From NCBI RefSeq assembly GCF_030450055.1, contig NZ_CP118480.1, positions 2,259,415 through 2,323,414 on the forward strand: a stretch of 64,000 nucleotides of DNA. Direction: 5' to 3'. Made by a program: the position numbers and the translations under genes. The notes under the pieces were generated by a model. The model saw only the letters and a list, made by a program, of their open reading frames with translations. It was not told the origin of the DNA and did not search any database. Each line of letters opens with the position of its first letter. Positions within the stretch are counted from its first letter, which is position 1. Positions 16,954 to 25,854 of the stretch are shown here, piece after piece. The DNA comes from Gallaecimonas kandeliae (GTDB lineage Bacteria > Pseudomonadota > Gammaproteobacteria > Enterobacterales > Gallaecimonadaceae).

Positions 16954-19900
16954 TCAGTGTCCAGCCCGGCGCAGCAGTGCCGCATAGAGCTGGGGTATCA
17001 CCACCAACGTCAGCACAGTGCTGATGGCGATACCGAAGATGAGGCTCACTGCCAAGCCGTTGAAGATGGGGTCGTCCAGGATGAAGAAGGCCCCCAGCAT
17101 GGCCGCCACCGCCGTCAGTATGATGGGCTTGGCCCTGATGGCCGAGGCCTGGATCACCGCCTGTTCCAGGCTAACCCCTTCCGCCACCGCTTCGCGGATG
17201 AAGTCCACCAGCAGTATGGAGTTGCGCACTATGATGCCGGCCAGGGCGATCATGCCGATCATGGAGGTGGCCGTGAACTGGGCCCCCAGGAGGGCATGGC
17301 CGGGCATGATGCCAATGAGCGTCAGGGGGATGGGGGCCATGATCACCAGCGGCACCATATAGTTGCCGAACTGCCCCACCACCAAGAGGTAGATCAGCAG
17401 CAGCCCCACGGCGTAGGCGATGCCCATATCGCGGAAGGTCTCATAGGTGATTTGCCATTCGCCGTCCCACTTGAGGGCCGCCTTGTTCCAGATATCCGGT
17501 TTCTCGGTATAGGTCTGGGGCAGCTCCAGCTTGCCGGCGGCGGCGAAGAGGCCGTAGAGGGGGCTGTCCAGGCGCCCGGCCATGTCCGCCGTCACGTAGA
17601 CCACGGGCCGCAGATCCTTGTGGTAGCGGGGCTGGTCCAGGGGCACCTTGACCCGCTCCACCAATTCCGCCAGCGGCACGGCCTGGCCGCCCTGGGCCTT
17701 GATGGTCAGGCCCTCAAGCTGGGCCAGTTGGCCCTGCCAACTGCCGGGCAGGCGCAAGGTCACGGGGATCGGCTGGGTCTGGCCGGGGATGGCCACATAG
17801 GTCACGTCTATGCCGGCCAGGGCACCCTGCAGGGCCTTGACCACCTGGGCCGGGCTGACGCCGAGCTGCATGGCCTTCTGGCGCTTGACCTGCCAGATCT
17901 CGTCACTGCCTTTGGCTACCAGGGTGCTGTCCTGGTCCACTATGCCGTCGGTCCCGCTAAGGGCCTTGAGCACGGCCGCGGCGGCCTGCTCCCGGCTCTG
18001 GCGGTCAGGGCCATAGATCTCCGCCACTATGGGCGCCAGCACCGGCGGCCCAGGCGGCACTTCCACCACCTTGAGGCTGGCGCCGGCCGCCTGGGCCAGG
18101 GGCGCCAGCAACGGCCTGATGGCCAGGGCTATCTCGTGGCTGGAGCGATCCCTGTGGTGCTTGTCCTTCAAGGTCACCTGGATGTCGCCGAGGTTGGGGC
18201 CACGGCGCAGGTAGTACTGGCGCACCAGGCCGTTGAAGCCGATGGGGGAAGCGGTACCGGCGTAGACCTGGGTCTCCTCCACCTCATCCATCTGGTCGAG
18301 CTTGCGGGCCATGGCCTGCAGCAAGGCGTTGGTGTCCTCCAGCGGCGTGCCCTCCGGCATGTCCACCACCAGCTTCACTTCGCTCTTGTTGTCAAAGGGC
18401 AGCATCTTCAGCACCACGGCCTCCACCACCGCCAGGCCCATGGCCAGGACGATGAGGCCGATGAGGCCAAAGCCCATCAGGTAGCGCTTCTTGCGGCTGC
18501 GCAGCAGCGGCAGCATCAGCTTGCCGAAGAAGGCCAGCAACCTGTGGCTGTGCTGCTGGTCATGGCCTTGGTCTTTCAACAGGTGCCTGGCCAGCCAGGG
18601 GGTGACGGTGAGGGCAATGAGCAACGACAGCAACATGCCCAGGGAGGCGTTGATGGGGATGGGGCTCATGTAGGGCCCCATCAGGCCGCTGACGAAGGCC
18701 ATGGGCAGCAGCGCCGCTATGACGGTGAAGGTCGCCAATATGGTGGGGCCCCCGACTTCGTCGACGGCGCCGGGAATGGCGGTCTTGAGGCTGCCGCCAA
18801 GGGCCAGGTGGCGGTGGATGTTCTCCACCACCACTATGGCGTCGTCCACCAGTATGCCGATGGAGAAGATAAGGGCGAACAACGACACCCGGTTGAGGGT
18901 AAAGCCCCAGGCCCAGGAGGCGAAGAGGGTCAGGGCCAGGGTCAGCACCACGGCGCTGCCCACCACCACCGCCTCGCGGCGGCCCAAGGTGAAGAGCACC
19001 AGGGCCACCACCGACAGGGTGGCGAAGATAAGCTTATGAATGAGCTTGCTGGCCTTGTCGTCGGCGGTCTGGCCATAGTTGCGGGTCACGTCCACCTTGA
19101 GCCCGGCCGGCAACCACTGCTCCTTGAGGGTGTCCAGGCGCTTAAGCACCTTGTCCGCCACCACAACGGCGTTTTCACCGGCCTTCTTGGTGAGGGTCAG
19201 GGTCAGGGCCGGCACCGCCTGGCCGCCCTTGGGCCTGGTCCAGATATACTGGCTGGGCACAGTGCTGCCCTGGCTGATGGTGGCCAGCTGCGACAGCCTG
19301 ACCGGCTTGCCGTCCACGACAGTCACCACCAGGTTTTTGAGGGTATCGACGCTGTCGATGAAGCTCCCGGCCTGCACGCTGACAAGCTTGTCTCCCGCCA
19401 GCCGGTAACCGGCCTGGCCGCTCTGGTTCTGGGAGGACAGGGCCTGGGCCAAGGCGTTGATGTCGAGCCCTACCCTCGCCATGGCGGTGGCGTCGAGGCG
19501 CACCTCCAGCTGCTCGGGCTCGGCGCCGATGATATTGAGGTCACGCACCCCGTCGACGTTCTTCAATGGCTCGGTCAGGGTATCGGCCACCGATTTGAGG
19601 TCGAGGCCGTCCCCCGAGAGGGTCAACGCCAGGATCGGCACGTCGTCTATGCCCCTGGCCTTGACCAAGGGCTGGCTGATCCCCGGATGGGCTTCACGCC
19701 AACTGGCCAGGCTGTCGAAGAGCTGGACCAGGGCCTTGTCCCTGTCCACCCCGACCTTGAACTGCACCGTCACCAGCGCCTGGCCGGGACGGGCCTGGGA
19801 ATAGACGTGGTCTATGCCGCTCATGCGGGAGAAATGCTGCTCCAGGGGCACCAGCAGCTCGGTCTCCACCTGCTGGCTGCGGGCGCCGGGGAAGGCCACC

Positions 19901-20061
19901 ATGACATCGGCCATGGTGACGTCGATCTGGGGTTCTTCTTCACGGGGAGTGATGCTGGCGGCCAGCAGCCCCAGCACCAGGCCGAACAGGGCCAGCAAGG
20001 GGGTGAGACGGGAGCGCTCCCCCCAGGCGGCCAGGCGCCCTGCCAGTCCGAGCTTAGTCAT
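16954..20061 (-). CDS. RND efflux pump inner-membrane subunit
   Basis: 1035 residues, the normal length of a hydrophobe/metal RND permease. N-terminal helix, large periplasmic loop, six-helix bundle with VSLFALIFSIGILVDDAIVVVENI (the helix-4 Asp pair of the proton relay), and the duplicated C-terminal half with IGMIALAGIIVRNSILLVDFI. It sits in the inner membrane and works with the adaptor encoded just upstream; the ATG at 20061 overlaps the adaptor stop by 8 bases. No outer-membrane channel gene is nearby. Its setting with sulfur-related genes suggests a non-antibiotic substrate. Confidence 0.9.
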   Translation of the reverse strand: MTKLGLAGRLAAWGERSRLTPLLALFGLVLGLLAASITPREEEPQIDVTMADVMVAFPGARSQQVETELLVPLEQHFSRMSGIDHVYSQARPGQALVTVQFKVGVDRDKALVQLFDSLASWREAHPGISQPLVKARGIDDVPILALTLSGDGLDLKSVADTLTEPLKNVDGVRDLNIIGAEPEQLEVRLDATAMARVGLDINALAQALSSQNQSGQAGYRLAGDKLVSVQAGSFIDSVDTLKNLVVTVVDGKPVRLSQLATISQGSTVPSQYIWTRPKGGQAVPALTLTLTKKAGENAVVVADKVLKRLDTLKEQWLPAGLKVDVTRNYGQTADDKASKLIHKLIFATLSVVALVLFTLGRREAVVVGSAVVLTLALTLFASWAWGFTLNRVSLFALIFSIGILVDDAIVVVENIHRHLALGGSLKTAIPGAVDEVGGPTILATFTVIAALLPMAFVSGLMGPYMSPIPINASLGMLLSLLIALTVTPWLARHLLKDQGHDQQHSHRLLAFFGKLMLPLLRSRKKRYLMGFGLIGLIVLAMGLAVVEAVVLKMLPFDNKSEVKLVVDMPEGTPLEDTNALLQAMARKLDQMDEVEETQVYAGTASPIGFNGLVRQYYLRRGPNLGDIQVTLKDKHHRDRSSHEIALAIRPLLAPLAQAAGASLKVVEVPPGPPVLAPIVAEIYGPDRQSREQAAAAVLKALSGTDGIVDQDSTLVAKGSDEIWQVKRQKAMQLGVSPAQVVKALQGALAGIDVTYVAIPGQTQPIPVTLRLPGSWQGQLAQLEGLTIKAQGGQAVPLAELVERVKVPLDQPRYHKDLRPVVYVTADMAGRLDSPLYGLFAAAGKLELPQTYTEKPDIWNKAALKWDGEWQITYETFRDMGIAYAVGLLLIYLLVVGQFGNYMVPLVIMAPIPLTLIGIMPGHALLGAQFTATSMIGMIALAGIIVRNSILLVDFIREAVAEGVSLEQAVIQASAIRAKPIILTAVAAMLGAFFILDDPIFNGLAVSLIFGIAISTVLTLVVIPQLYAALLRRAGH

Positions 20062-20986
20062 ATTGGATGACCTCGCCCGCCTTGAGGCCACTCAGCACCT
20101 CCACCTGGCCATCCCTGGACTGGCCCAGGCGCACCGCCCGCCAGTCGCCGTTCTGCATCCGTACCAGGCTGAGCTCGCCCTGGTGCTGCACCGCCGCCTT
20201 GGGCAGCAGCAGCCCCTGGTGTTCCCCCACCTGCACCCTGACCTGTTGCCACTGGCCGGGCAGCAGCTTGGCGTCGTCGGGCAGCACCAGGCGCAGCCGC
20301 ACTGTGCCGCTCAAACTGTCGGCGGTGGGGAAAAGCAGGAAGCTCTTGGGGGTCAGCTCCCCGACCCTGGCCCAGTGGTAATGGCCGGCTCCCTCGGCCA
20401 GGCTGGCCGGGAGATCCACGTGGATGCGCATGGATCTGGGGTCGAAGCCTGTCATCAGCGGCGTGCCGGGCTGGACCAGCTCACCGGGCTCCACCAGGCG
20501 CTGGCTGACCACGCCGCCGTAAGGGGCGCGGATGGCGGTGTAAGAGAGCTGCTCGCTGGCCCTTTTCGCCGCGGCACTGGCGGCCTTGAGGGCGGCCTTG
20601 GCGTTGTCCAGGGCCGCCCTGGCCTTGTCCTTCTCGGCCACCGGCAGCAGCTTGCGCCCCACCAGATCCGAGACCCGCTGCCAGTCCTGCTGGGCCGACA
20701 GCAAGGTGGCCTGGGCGGCGGCCTCGGCGGCCTGGGCCTGGTCCAGGGCCTGGTGCTGTTCCACCGAGGTGATGGTGAGGATGACGGCGCCGGCCGGCAC
20801 TTCGTCACCCACGTCCGCCAGCACCTGCTCCACCCGGCCCGAGGTCTGGGCCGACACTGTGGCCTGGTTGGTGGCCTCCACCAACCCCTGCAACACCAAT
20901 TGGTCAGCCAGGGGCTGGGGTTCCAGGGTCAGTTCGGTGGCCAGCACCGGCAGCGCCAGGGCGCCCAGCAGCCAAAGCCCTTTCAT
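20054..20986 (-). CDS. RND efflux periplasmic adaptor (HlyD/MFP family)
   Basis: 310 residues. Signal peptide (MKGLWLLGALALPVLA), then half-lipoyl (GLVEATNQATVSAQTSGRV), helical hairpin of Ala/Gln-rich coiled coil (about 80-140), second lipoyl half (IRAPYGGVVSQRLVEPGE) and beta-barrel. Bridges the RND pump to an outer-membrane factor. AAGGAG lies 6 bases before the ATG at 20986. Confidence 0.9.
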   Translation of the reverse strand: MKGLWLLGALALPVLATELTLEPQPLADQLVLQGLVEATNQATVSAQTSGRVEQVLADVGDEVPAGAVILTITSVEQHQALDQAQAAEAAAQATLLSAQQDWQRVSDLVGRKLLPVAEKDKARAALDNAKAALKAASAAAKRASEQLSYTAIRAPYGGVVSQRLVEPGELVQPGTPLMTGFDPRSMRIHVDLPASLAEGAGHYHWARVGELTPKSFLLFPTADSLSGTVRLRLVLPDDAKLLPGQWQQVRVQVGEHQGLLLPKAAVQHQGELSLVRMQNGDWRAVRLGQSRDGQVEVLSGLKAGEVIQYD

Positions 20987-20996
20987 GCAAAGCTCC

Positions 20997-21200
20997 TTAG
21001 AAGGCACAGCCGGGTTTGACGCCCAGCTTCTTGAGGATGATGGCCAGGGGGCAGAAGCCGGTAAAGGACGACTGCACCAGGTTGACGCCCACGAAGGCGG
21101 TCAGCCAGAGCCAGTAAGGGCTGACTAGATAGGCCAGCAGCAGGCTGAGCAGCACCACAGAGCCGGCAAAACGCAGTACAAATTTATCGACGTTCATCAT
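20997..21200 (-). CDS. DUF2892 (YgaP-like) membrane protein
   Basis: 67 residues with two hydrophobic helices around a short loop, and GFCPLAIILKKLGVKPGC at the end, which is the DUF2892 signature with its conserved Cys. DUF2892 forms the membrane part of the rhodanese YgaP and often accompanies sulfide-handling genes. Start ATG overlaps the upstream stop (ATGA). Confidence 0.87.
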   Translation of the reverse strand: MMNVDKFVLRFAGSVVLLSLLLAYLVSPYWLWLTAFVGVNLVQSSFTGFCPLAIILKKLGVKPGCAF

Positions 21201-21631
21201 TCACCTCCACAGAGACATTGGCGCAGGGGCGCTTCGAGCTTGGTCATGCCGCCCTGGCGGCCTGCGGCCATGGCGCTTTCCAGATCCTGGCCCTCACAGA
21301 GATAGGCCATGGCGGCCAGCATGCCGCCGGCGCGATTAGCAGTGCCGCAGTGCAGCAGCACAGGGCCCTCTGCCTCTTCCAGCAGGGTTTTGAGCCGCTC
21401 GCAGCGGGCCTTGTCGATATCGCCCGGGCCCGCTATGGGCAGGGCGTGGTAAGCCATGCCAAGGGAGCGGACCAGGGCTTCCTCGTCGAAGCTCACTTCC
21501 TTTGGCAGGGTCAGGTTGATGACGGTCTTGATCCCCTTCTTCTGGCAGGCTTCCAGTTCAGCCTGGGTCGGCAGGCCAGCGCAGAACAGGGCATCGTTGA
21601 CCTGGTGGCAATAGGATACGGGCAATGGCAT
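21197..21631 (-). CDS. Beta-lactamase-hydrolase-like sulfurtransferase/phosphatase (TIGR01244, DUF442 type)
   Basis: 144 residues, a cysteine-phosphatase-like fold with active loop HCGTANRAG (C95, R100), the C-x4-R variant typical of the DUF442/Blh N-terminal family. In BigR-type sulfide operons this domain is fused or adjacent to persulfide dioxygenase and acts in sulfur transfer. Here it stands alone as the first gene of a five-gene operon. A strong GGAGGT lies 5 bases before the ATG. Rhodanese-like activity is an inference from family context. Confidence 0.82.
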   Translation of the reverse strand: MPLPVSYCHQVNDALFCAGLPTQAELEACQKKGIKTVINLTLPKEVSFDEEALVRSLGMAYHALPIAGPGDIDKARCERLKTLLEEAEGPVLLHCGTANRAGGMLAAMAYLCEGQDLESAMAAGRQGGMTKLEAPLRQCLCGGE

Positions 21632-21645
21632 GAGACACCTCCTTA

Positions 21646-21663
21646 TATACCCCCAAGGGTATA
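21646..21663. promoter_or_regulatory. CsoR-family operator 1
   Basis: Inverted repeat TATACCCCCAAGGGTATA directly upstream of the first operon gene, matching the TACCCC/GGGGTA style of CsoR-family operators. It lies at the expected -10 and ribosome-binding region, so binding would block expression. Confidence 0.75.
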
Positions 21664-21685
21664 TGTGAAGACTGCAAAGATCAAC

Positions 21686-21701
21686 ATACCCCCAAGGGTA
21701 T
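21686..21701. promoter_or_regulatory. CsoR-family operator 2
   Basis: A second copy, ATACCCCCAAGGGTAT, 39 bases from the first. A TTGATC (-35-like) on the minus strand falls between the two copies. Paired sites suggest cooperative repression by the regulator at 16634-16936. Confidence 0.75.
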
Positions 21702-21739
21702 AAGCCATGAAGGGAGAGGCGGCCCCAGGGCCTGCCTCC

Positions 21740-24232
21740 TCAGCTGCGGATAAGGCGCAGCGGCGCGCGGCGCAGCAGCGGCCAGAGCCGCAGCAGGGCC
21801 GGTATCGCCACTCCCAGTGCACCACCGACCAGGGCCAGCAAGGATAGCGGCCAGTGCAGGTTCACAGGGAGATCCAGCACCCTGGTCTGCAGAAGATAGA
21901 GGCTGAGCTGGCTGCACAGGCCCGCCATCAACCCGGCCAGGCCCCCCAGCAGCAGGAACTCCAGGCCCAGGGCCTGGCGCAGACTGCGGTTGGAGGCCCC
22001 CAGGGTACGCAGCACCCCCAGATCCCGGCGCCGCTCGTCGAGGCTGGCCTGCACCGCCGCCAGCAGCACCAGCAGCGCCGCCGCCGAGACCAGTAACCAG
22101 ACGAAACGCAGCGCCAAGGCCACCTGGTTGATGAGGCTGCGGATCTGGCCGAGGATGGCGTCCACGTCGATAAGGGTCAGGGTAGGATGGTCACGCAGCA
22201 AGGTGCCCAGGGCCGGGCGCTGGTCGTCCGCCAGGTGGAAGCTGGCGATGTAGCTGGCCGGGAAGTCCTTGAGCACGGCCGGGCTGAAGATCATGAAAAA
22301 GTTGGGCTGCATGGACTGCCAGTCCACCTTGCGGATACTGGTGACCGGGGCAGAGAAATCCTCACCGCCGAGGCGGAAGGCCAGCTCGTCCCCCAGCTTG
22401 ATGCCGAGGCGCTTGGCCACCCCTTCCTCCACCGATACCGCCTTGCCGCCGCCGGCCTGCCACCAGCTGCCCTGCACCAATTTGTTCTGGGGCGGCAGAT
22501 CGGTGCGCCAGGTGAGGTTGAGCTCGCGGTCTATGCCGACCCGGCCGCCCCGCTGCGGCGCTTTGCCCTGGGCCGGCTCTTCGTCCCCCTGGCGCAGCGC
22601 TTCGCCGTTGATGGCGGTGAGCCTGGCCCGCACCACGGGATAGAGGTCGCTGGCGCTGCTGCCGTGGCCGGCCAGGAAGGCCTTGACCGGCGCCACCTCG
22701 TCCGGGGCCACATTGACCACGAAATAATTGGGGGCATCATCCGGCAGGCTCTTCTGCCAGTCCGCCAGGAGATCATGCTGGATCAGCTGCACCAGCAGCA
22801 TCAGCATCAGCGCCAGGGTGAAACTGCCCAGTTGCACCAGGCTGGCGCCGCGGCGCCGTTGCAGCCCCGCCACCGCCAGCCGCCAGGCCCCGCCGATACT
22901 GCGGGTCCGGCCAAGGAGGCGCAGCAGCACATAACTGCACAGGCCCACGGCCAGGGCGGCGGCCCCGACCCCGGCCCCCACAGCCCAGGTCAGGTTGAGA
23001 TCGCCAGTGAAGAGGTAAATGACACCAAACAGGGCCGCCAGCACCAGCAGGTAGTGGGTCCGGCCCCCGCCGTCGCCGCCTTCCCCTTCCCGCCAGACCC
23101 GGATCGGCGGCACCTTCAGGAGCCGCCACAGCGGCCAGGCGGCAAAGGCAGCTGTGCACAGGGCCCCCACCGCCATGCCCAGCCAGAGGGGCTCAGCGGT
23201 GGGCGGCGGCAGCTCGGCCGGCAAGAGGGCCCCGTATTGGGCCAAGAGCCCCTGCACCAGCCCCAATCCCAGGGCCAGGCCCAGCAGCGAGCCCAGGACC
23301 AGCACCAGCCCCATCTGGCCGGCAAAGAGCGCCACCACCTTGTTCCTGCTGCCGCCAAGGGCCTTGATCAACGCTACCGTCTCCACGTGGGCGTCGCAAA
23401 AACGCCGCGCCGCCACCCCTATGGCCACGGCCGCCAGCAGCACCCCCAGCAGGCTCGAGAGCAGCAAAAAGCGCCTGGCCCTGTCCAGGGCCGTGCCTAT
23501 GGGGGAGTTGCTGCGGTGGATGTCGGTGAACTCGGCGCCGGGCGGCAGCTGGTCCTTGAAGCGCGCTTCCAGCTGCTTGAGGGCCTTGGCATCCCCTCTG
23601 AACAGCCAGCGCCAGCCGACCCTGGAGCCCGGCTGTATCACCTTGGTCGCGGCGAGATCGGCCTCGTTCATCAGCGCCGGCGGCGCCGTGGCGAAGAGGT
23701 TGAGCCCCAGGTCGGGGGCCTCGATAAGGAAGCGCTCCACCTTGAGGCTGGCGTAGCCCAGCTCCACCTTGTCCCCCAGTTTGGCGCCGAGGGCCTGGGC
23801 CAGGCGGCTGTCGAGCCAGATGCTGCCGGCCCCTGGGCCATGGCCGGTGACCACCTTGGTCCCGAAGGGGCTGTCCGCCACCTTGAGCTGGCCCCGCAAG
23901 GGGTAGTGGGCATCGACGGCAGCCACCGCCGCCAGCTGCATGGCGTCGCCATGGATCAGCATGGTGGTGAAACGGGTCTGGTGGCTCTTGTCCAGGGGGC
24001 TGGCCTGGATGGCCTTTTCCACCGCCTGGTCCAGGGGCTGGCTGCTGCGCAGCACCAGATCGGCGGCCAGGAAGCTGGCGCCCTTGCGATCGAAGGCCTG
24101 GTTCAGCACCTCGGCGAAGCGTGCCAATGACACCACGGACGCCACCGCCAGGGCGATGGCCAGCACCATGATCAGCACGTCCATGCGTTTGAGCTCACGC
24201 CAGAAGAAACGCCAGACCAGCTCAGGCCGCAT
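21740..24232 (-). CDS. ybbP: ABC transporter permease, YbbP type (FtsX-like)
   Basis: 830 residues: N-terminal helix, periplasmic domain (about 45-240), three helices, a second hydrophobic core and periplasmic domain (about 480-700), and three C-terminal helices ending in a DERRRDLGVLRTLGASNRSL coupling motif. This two-unit FtsX layout is that of YbbP. Works with the ATPase encoded upstream, whose stop overlaps this start by 11 bases. In E. coli the pair neighbours tesA. Substrate unknown; this type usually moves lipids or lipoproteins. Confidence 0.88.
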   Translation of the reverse strand: MRPELVWRFFWRELKRMDVLIMVLAIALAVASVVSLARFAEVLNQAFDRKGASFLAADLVLRSSQPLDQAVEKAIQASPLDKSHQTRFTTMLIHGDAMQLAAVAAVDAHYPLRGQLKVADSPFGTKVVTGHGPGAGSIWLDSRLAQALGAKLGDKVELGYASLKVERFLIEAPDLGLNLFATAPPALMNEADLAATKVIQPGSRVGWRWLFRGDAKALKQLEARFKDQLPPGAEFTDIHRSNSPIGTALDRARRFLLLSSLLGVLLAAVAIGVAARRFCDAHVETVALIKALGGSRNKVVALFAGQMGLVLVLGSLLGLALGLGLVQGLLAQYGALLPAELPPPTAEPLWLGMAVGALCTAAFAAWPLWRLLKVPPIRVWREGEGGDGGGRTHYLLVLAALFGVIYLFTGDLNLTWAVGAGVGAAALAVGLCSYVLLRLLGRTRSIGGAWRLAVAGLQRRRGASLVQLGSFTLALMLMLLVQLIQHDLLADWQKSLPDDAPNYFVVNVAPDEVAPVKAFLAGHGSSASDLYPVVRARLTAINGEALRQGDEEPAQGKAPQRGGRVGIDRELNLTWRTDLPPQNKLVQGSWWQAGGGKAVSVEEGVAKRLGIKLGDELAFRLGGEDFSAPVTSIRKVDWQSMQPNFFMIFSPAVLKDFPASYIASFHLADDQRPALGTLLRDHPTLTLIDVDAILGQIRSLINQVALALRFVWLLVSAAALLVLLAAVQASLDERRRDLGVLRTLGASNRSLRQALGLEFLLLGGLAGLMAGLCSQLSLYLLQTRVLDLPVNLHWPLSLLALVGGALGVAIPALLRLWPLLRRAPLRLIRS

Positions 24233-24911
24233 CACCCAAGGCCTCCAGGTGGCCGTCCTTGAGGCTGAGCACCCGGCCGCAGCGCCGCGCCAAGGTCTCG
24301 TCATGGGTCACCAGCACCAGGGTGGTGCCAAAATCCCGGTTGAGGGCAAAGAGCAGGTCCGCCACGTGCTCCCCTGTGTGGCGGTCCAGGTTGCCTGTGG
24401 GTTCGTCGGCGAAGAGCAGCGCCGGGTTGGTGATGAAGGCCCTGGCCAGGGCCACCCGCTGCTGCTCACCGCCGGAGAGCTGGCCTGGGAAGTGGTGCAG
24501 CCGCTCGCCGAGGCCGACCCGGGCCAGCAGTTCCTGGGCCCTGGCCCGGGCGTCCTTCATGCCTTGGAGCTCGGCGGGCATCATCACGTTTTCCAGGGCA
24601 TTGAGGCTGGGGATCAGCAGAAACTGCTGGAAGACGAAGCCGAGCTTGCTGGCCCGCAGCGCCGCCCGCTGGTCTTCGTCCAGCGCCGCCAGCTCCTGGC
24701 CGGCCAGCCAGAGGCTGCCCGAGCTGGGGCTGTCCAGCCCCGCCAGCAGGCCAAGCAAGGTCGACTTGCCGGAGCCTGAGGCACCCATGATGGCCAGTGT
24801 CTCCCCTGCCCCCACCTGCAGATCCAGGCCCTTGAGAATGGTCAGCTGGTTGCCGTCGGCACTGACGACCGACTTGGCCAGCTGCTGCGCTGCTATCACG
24901 GGGTGACTCAT
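24222..24911 (-). CDS. ybbA: ABC transporter ATP-binding protein, YbbA type
   Basis: 229 residues, a complete MacB/LolD-type ATPase. Walker A GASGSGKST, signature LSGGEQQRVALARA, Walker B ALLFADEPTGNLD, and switch His in LVTHDETLA. The ATG at 24911 is chosen since GGAG lies 6 bases upstream and homologues start at this point. Forms a transporter with the YbbP-like permease downstream. Confidence 0.92.
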   Translation of the reverse strand: MSHPVIAAQQLAKSVVSADGNQLTILKGLDLQVGAGETLAIMGASGSGKSTLLGLLAGLDSPSSGSLWLAGQELAALDEDQRAALRASKLGFVFQQFLLIPSLNALENVMMPAELQGMKDARARAQELLARVGLGERLHHFPGQLSGGEQQRVALARAFITNPALLFADEPTGNLDRHTGEHVADLLFALNRDFGTTLVLVTHDETLARRCGRVLSLKDGHLEALGDAA

Positions 24912-25026
24912 GGCGAACTCCAGCGAGATCCTTTGATAGGACCTTAACCGGCTTTGGATCCCCGGCCAAGGGGTCAGTCCAGTTAAGTCCTTGCCCACAA
25001 TAGAGATGCAATCAGAAGCTGTTATA

Positions 25027-25050
25027 GATAGGTTAGTGCCAGAACCTATC
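25027..25050. promoter_or_regulatory. Inverted repeat upstream of pxpB, candidate operator
   Basis: Perfect 8-bp inverted repeat GATAGGTT / AACCTATC with an 8-base spacer, 14 bases before the pxpB ATG in the ybbA-pxpB divergent region. Placement suggests a repressor site; no regulator gene is adjacent. Confidence 0.45.
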
Positions 25051-25063
25051 GACGAGAGCCATC

Positions 25064-25696
25064 ATGACCCTGACCTGGTCGCCCCTTGGGGACAGCGCCC
25101 TGGTATTGAACCTCAACGATCCCGGCGTGGAGGCCCAGCGCCAGCTCCATTGGCTGGCCGGCCAGTTGGCAGGCAAGGCCGAGCTGCTGGAGGCGGTACC
25201 CGGCATGGGCAACCTGACCCTGCTGCTCAAGGCCCCCGGGGCCGATCTCGACGCCCTGGCCGGGCATTGCCTGGCGCTCTGGGAAAAAAGGCCAGCCCAG
25301 AGCCATTCCGGCAAGCTGCATCTGCTGCCGGTGCGCTACAAGGGCCCGGATCTGCACCTGGTGGCCGAATACACAGGGCTCACCGAGGAAGAGGTCATAG
25401 CCCGCCACAGCGGTACCACCTACGAGGTGGCCTTCGTAGGCTTCATGCCGGGCTTTGCCTACCTCACCGGCATGGACAGGCGCCTGGCGGTGCCGCGCCG
25501 GGCCGAACCCAGGGTGCAGGTGCCGGCCGGCGCCGTGGGCATCGCCGGCAGTCAGACCGGCATCTACCCTCGCCAAAGCCCGGGCGGCTGGCAGATCATC
25601 GGCTACATGGAGCAGCCCCTGTTCGACGTGACCCGGGAGCCGCCGGCGCTGATCCAGCCCGGTGACCAGATCCGTTTCGAGGTGCGCCATGACTGA
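25064..25696 (+). CDS. pxpB: 5-oxoprolinase subunit PxpB (KipI family)
   Basis: 210 residues. Family landmarks: PLGDSALVLNL start, VGFMPGFAYLTGMD, and GSQTGIYPRQSPGGWQIIG. With PxpA and PxpC it forms the ATP-dependent prokaryotic 5-oxoprolinase that opens pyroglutamate to glutamate. Its last ~16 residues (…PGDQIRFEVRHD) are echoed at the end of each of the three small ORFs that follow. Confidence 0.9.
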   Translation: MTLTWSPLGDSALVLNLNDPGVEAQRQLHWLAGQLAGKAELLEAVPGMGNLTLLLKAPGADLDALAGHCLALWEKRPAQSHSGKLHLLPVRYKGPDLHLVAEYTGLTEEEVIARHSGTTYEVAFVGFMPGFAYLTGMDRRLAVPRRAEPRVQVPAGAVGIAGSQTGIYPRQSPGGWQIIGYMEQPLFDVTREPPALIQPGDQIRFEVRHD

Positions 25697-25775
25697 GGCT
25701 CTGAAAGACAGCTTCCTCGCCGCCATCCCATCCCAGCCTGGACACCGGATCCAGTTCGAGGTGCGCCATGATTGA
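25689..25775 (+). CDS. 28-codon relay ORF 1 of the pxpB/pxpC repeat
   Basis: Encodes MTEALKDSF…IQFEVRHD. Its ATG overlaps the pxpB stop by 8 bases, and its own stop overlaps the next ATG by 8 bases, so ribosomes could pass along by reinitiation. N-terminus resembles PxpC, C-terminus resembles PxpB. A product by itself is unlikely to be an enzyme; it may only be a passenger of the repeat. Confidence 0.4.
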   Translation: MTEALKDSFLAAIPSQPGHRIQFEVRHD

Positions 25776-25854
25776 GGTTTTGCAAGACAGCATCCTCGCC
25801 ACCATCCCATCCCAGCCTGGACACCGGATCCAGTTCGAGGTGCGCCATGATTGA
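25768..25854 (+). CDS. 28-codon relay ORF 2 of the pxpB/pxpC repeat
   Basis: Encodes MIEVLQDSI…IQFEVRHD, intermediate between units 1 and 3. Overlaps both neighbours by 8 bases, keeping the coupling seen at the pxpB end. Confidence 0.4.
   Translation: MIEVLQDSILATIPSQPGHRIQFEVRHD

Noticed and set aside
16957-20070. 1037-codon open frame on the plus strand opposite the RND pump
   Set aside because: It mirrors the real gene on the other strand, has low-complexity Gly/Gln/His text and no known domain. High GC makes such antisense frames common; similar ones oppose the crystallin-like gene (1096-2742), smc (45792-47363) and the second RND pump (55783-57597).
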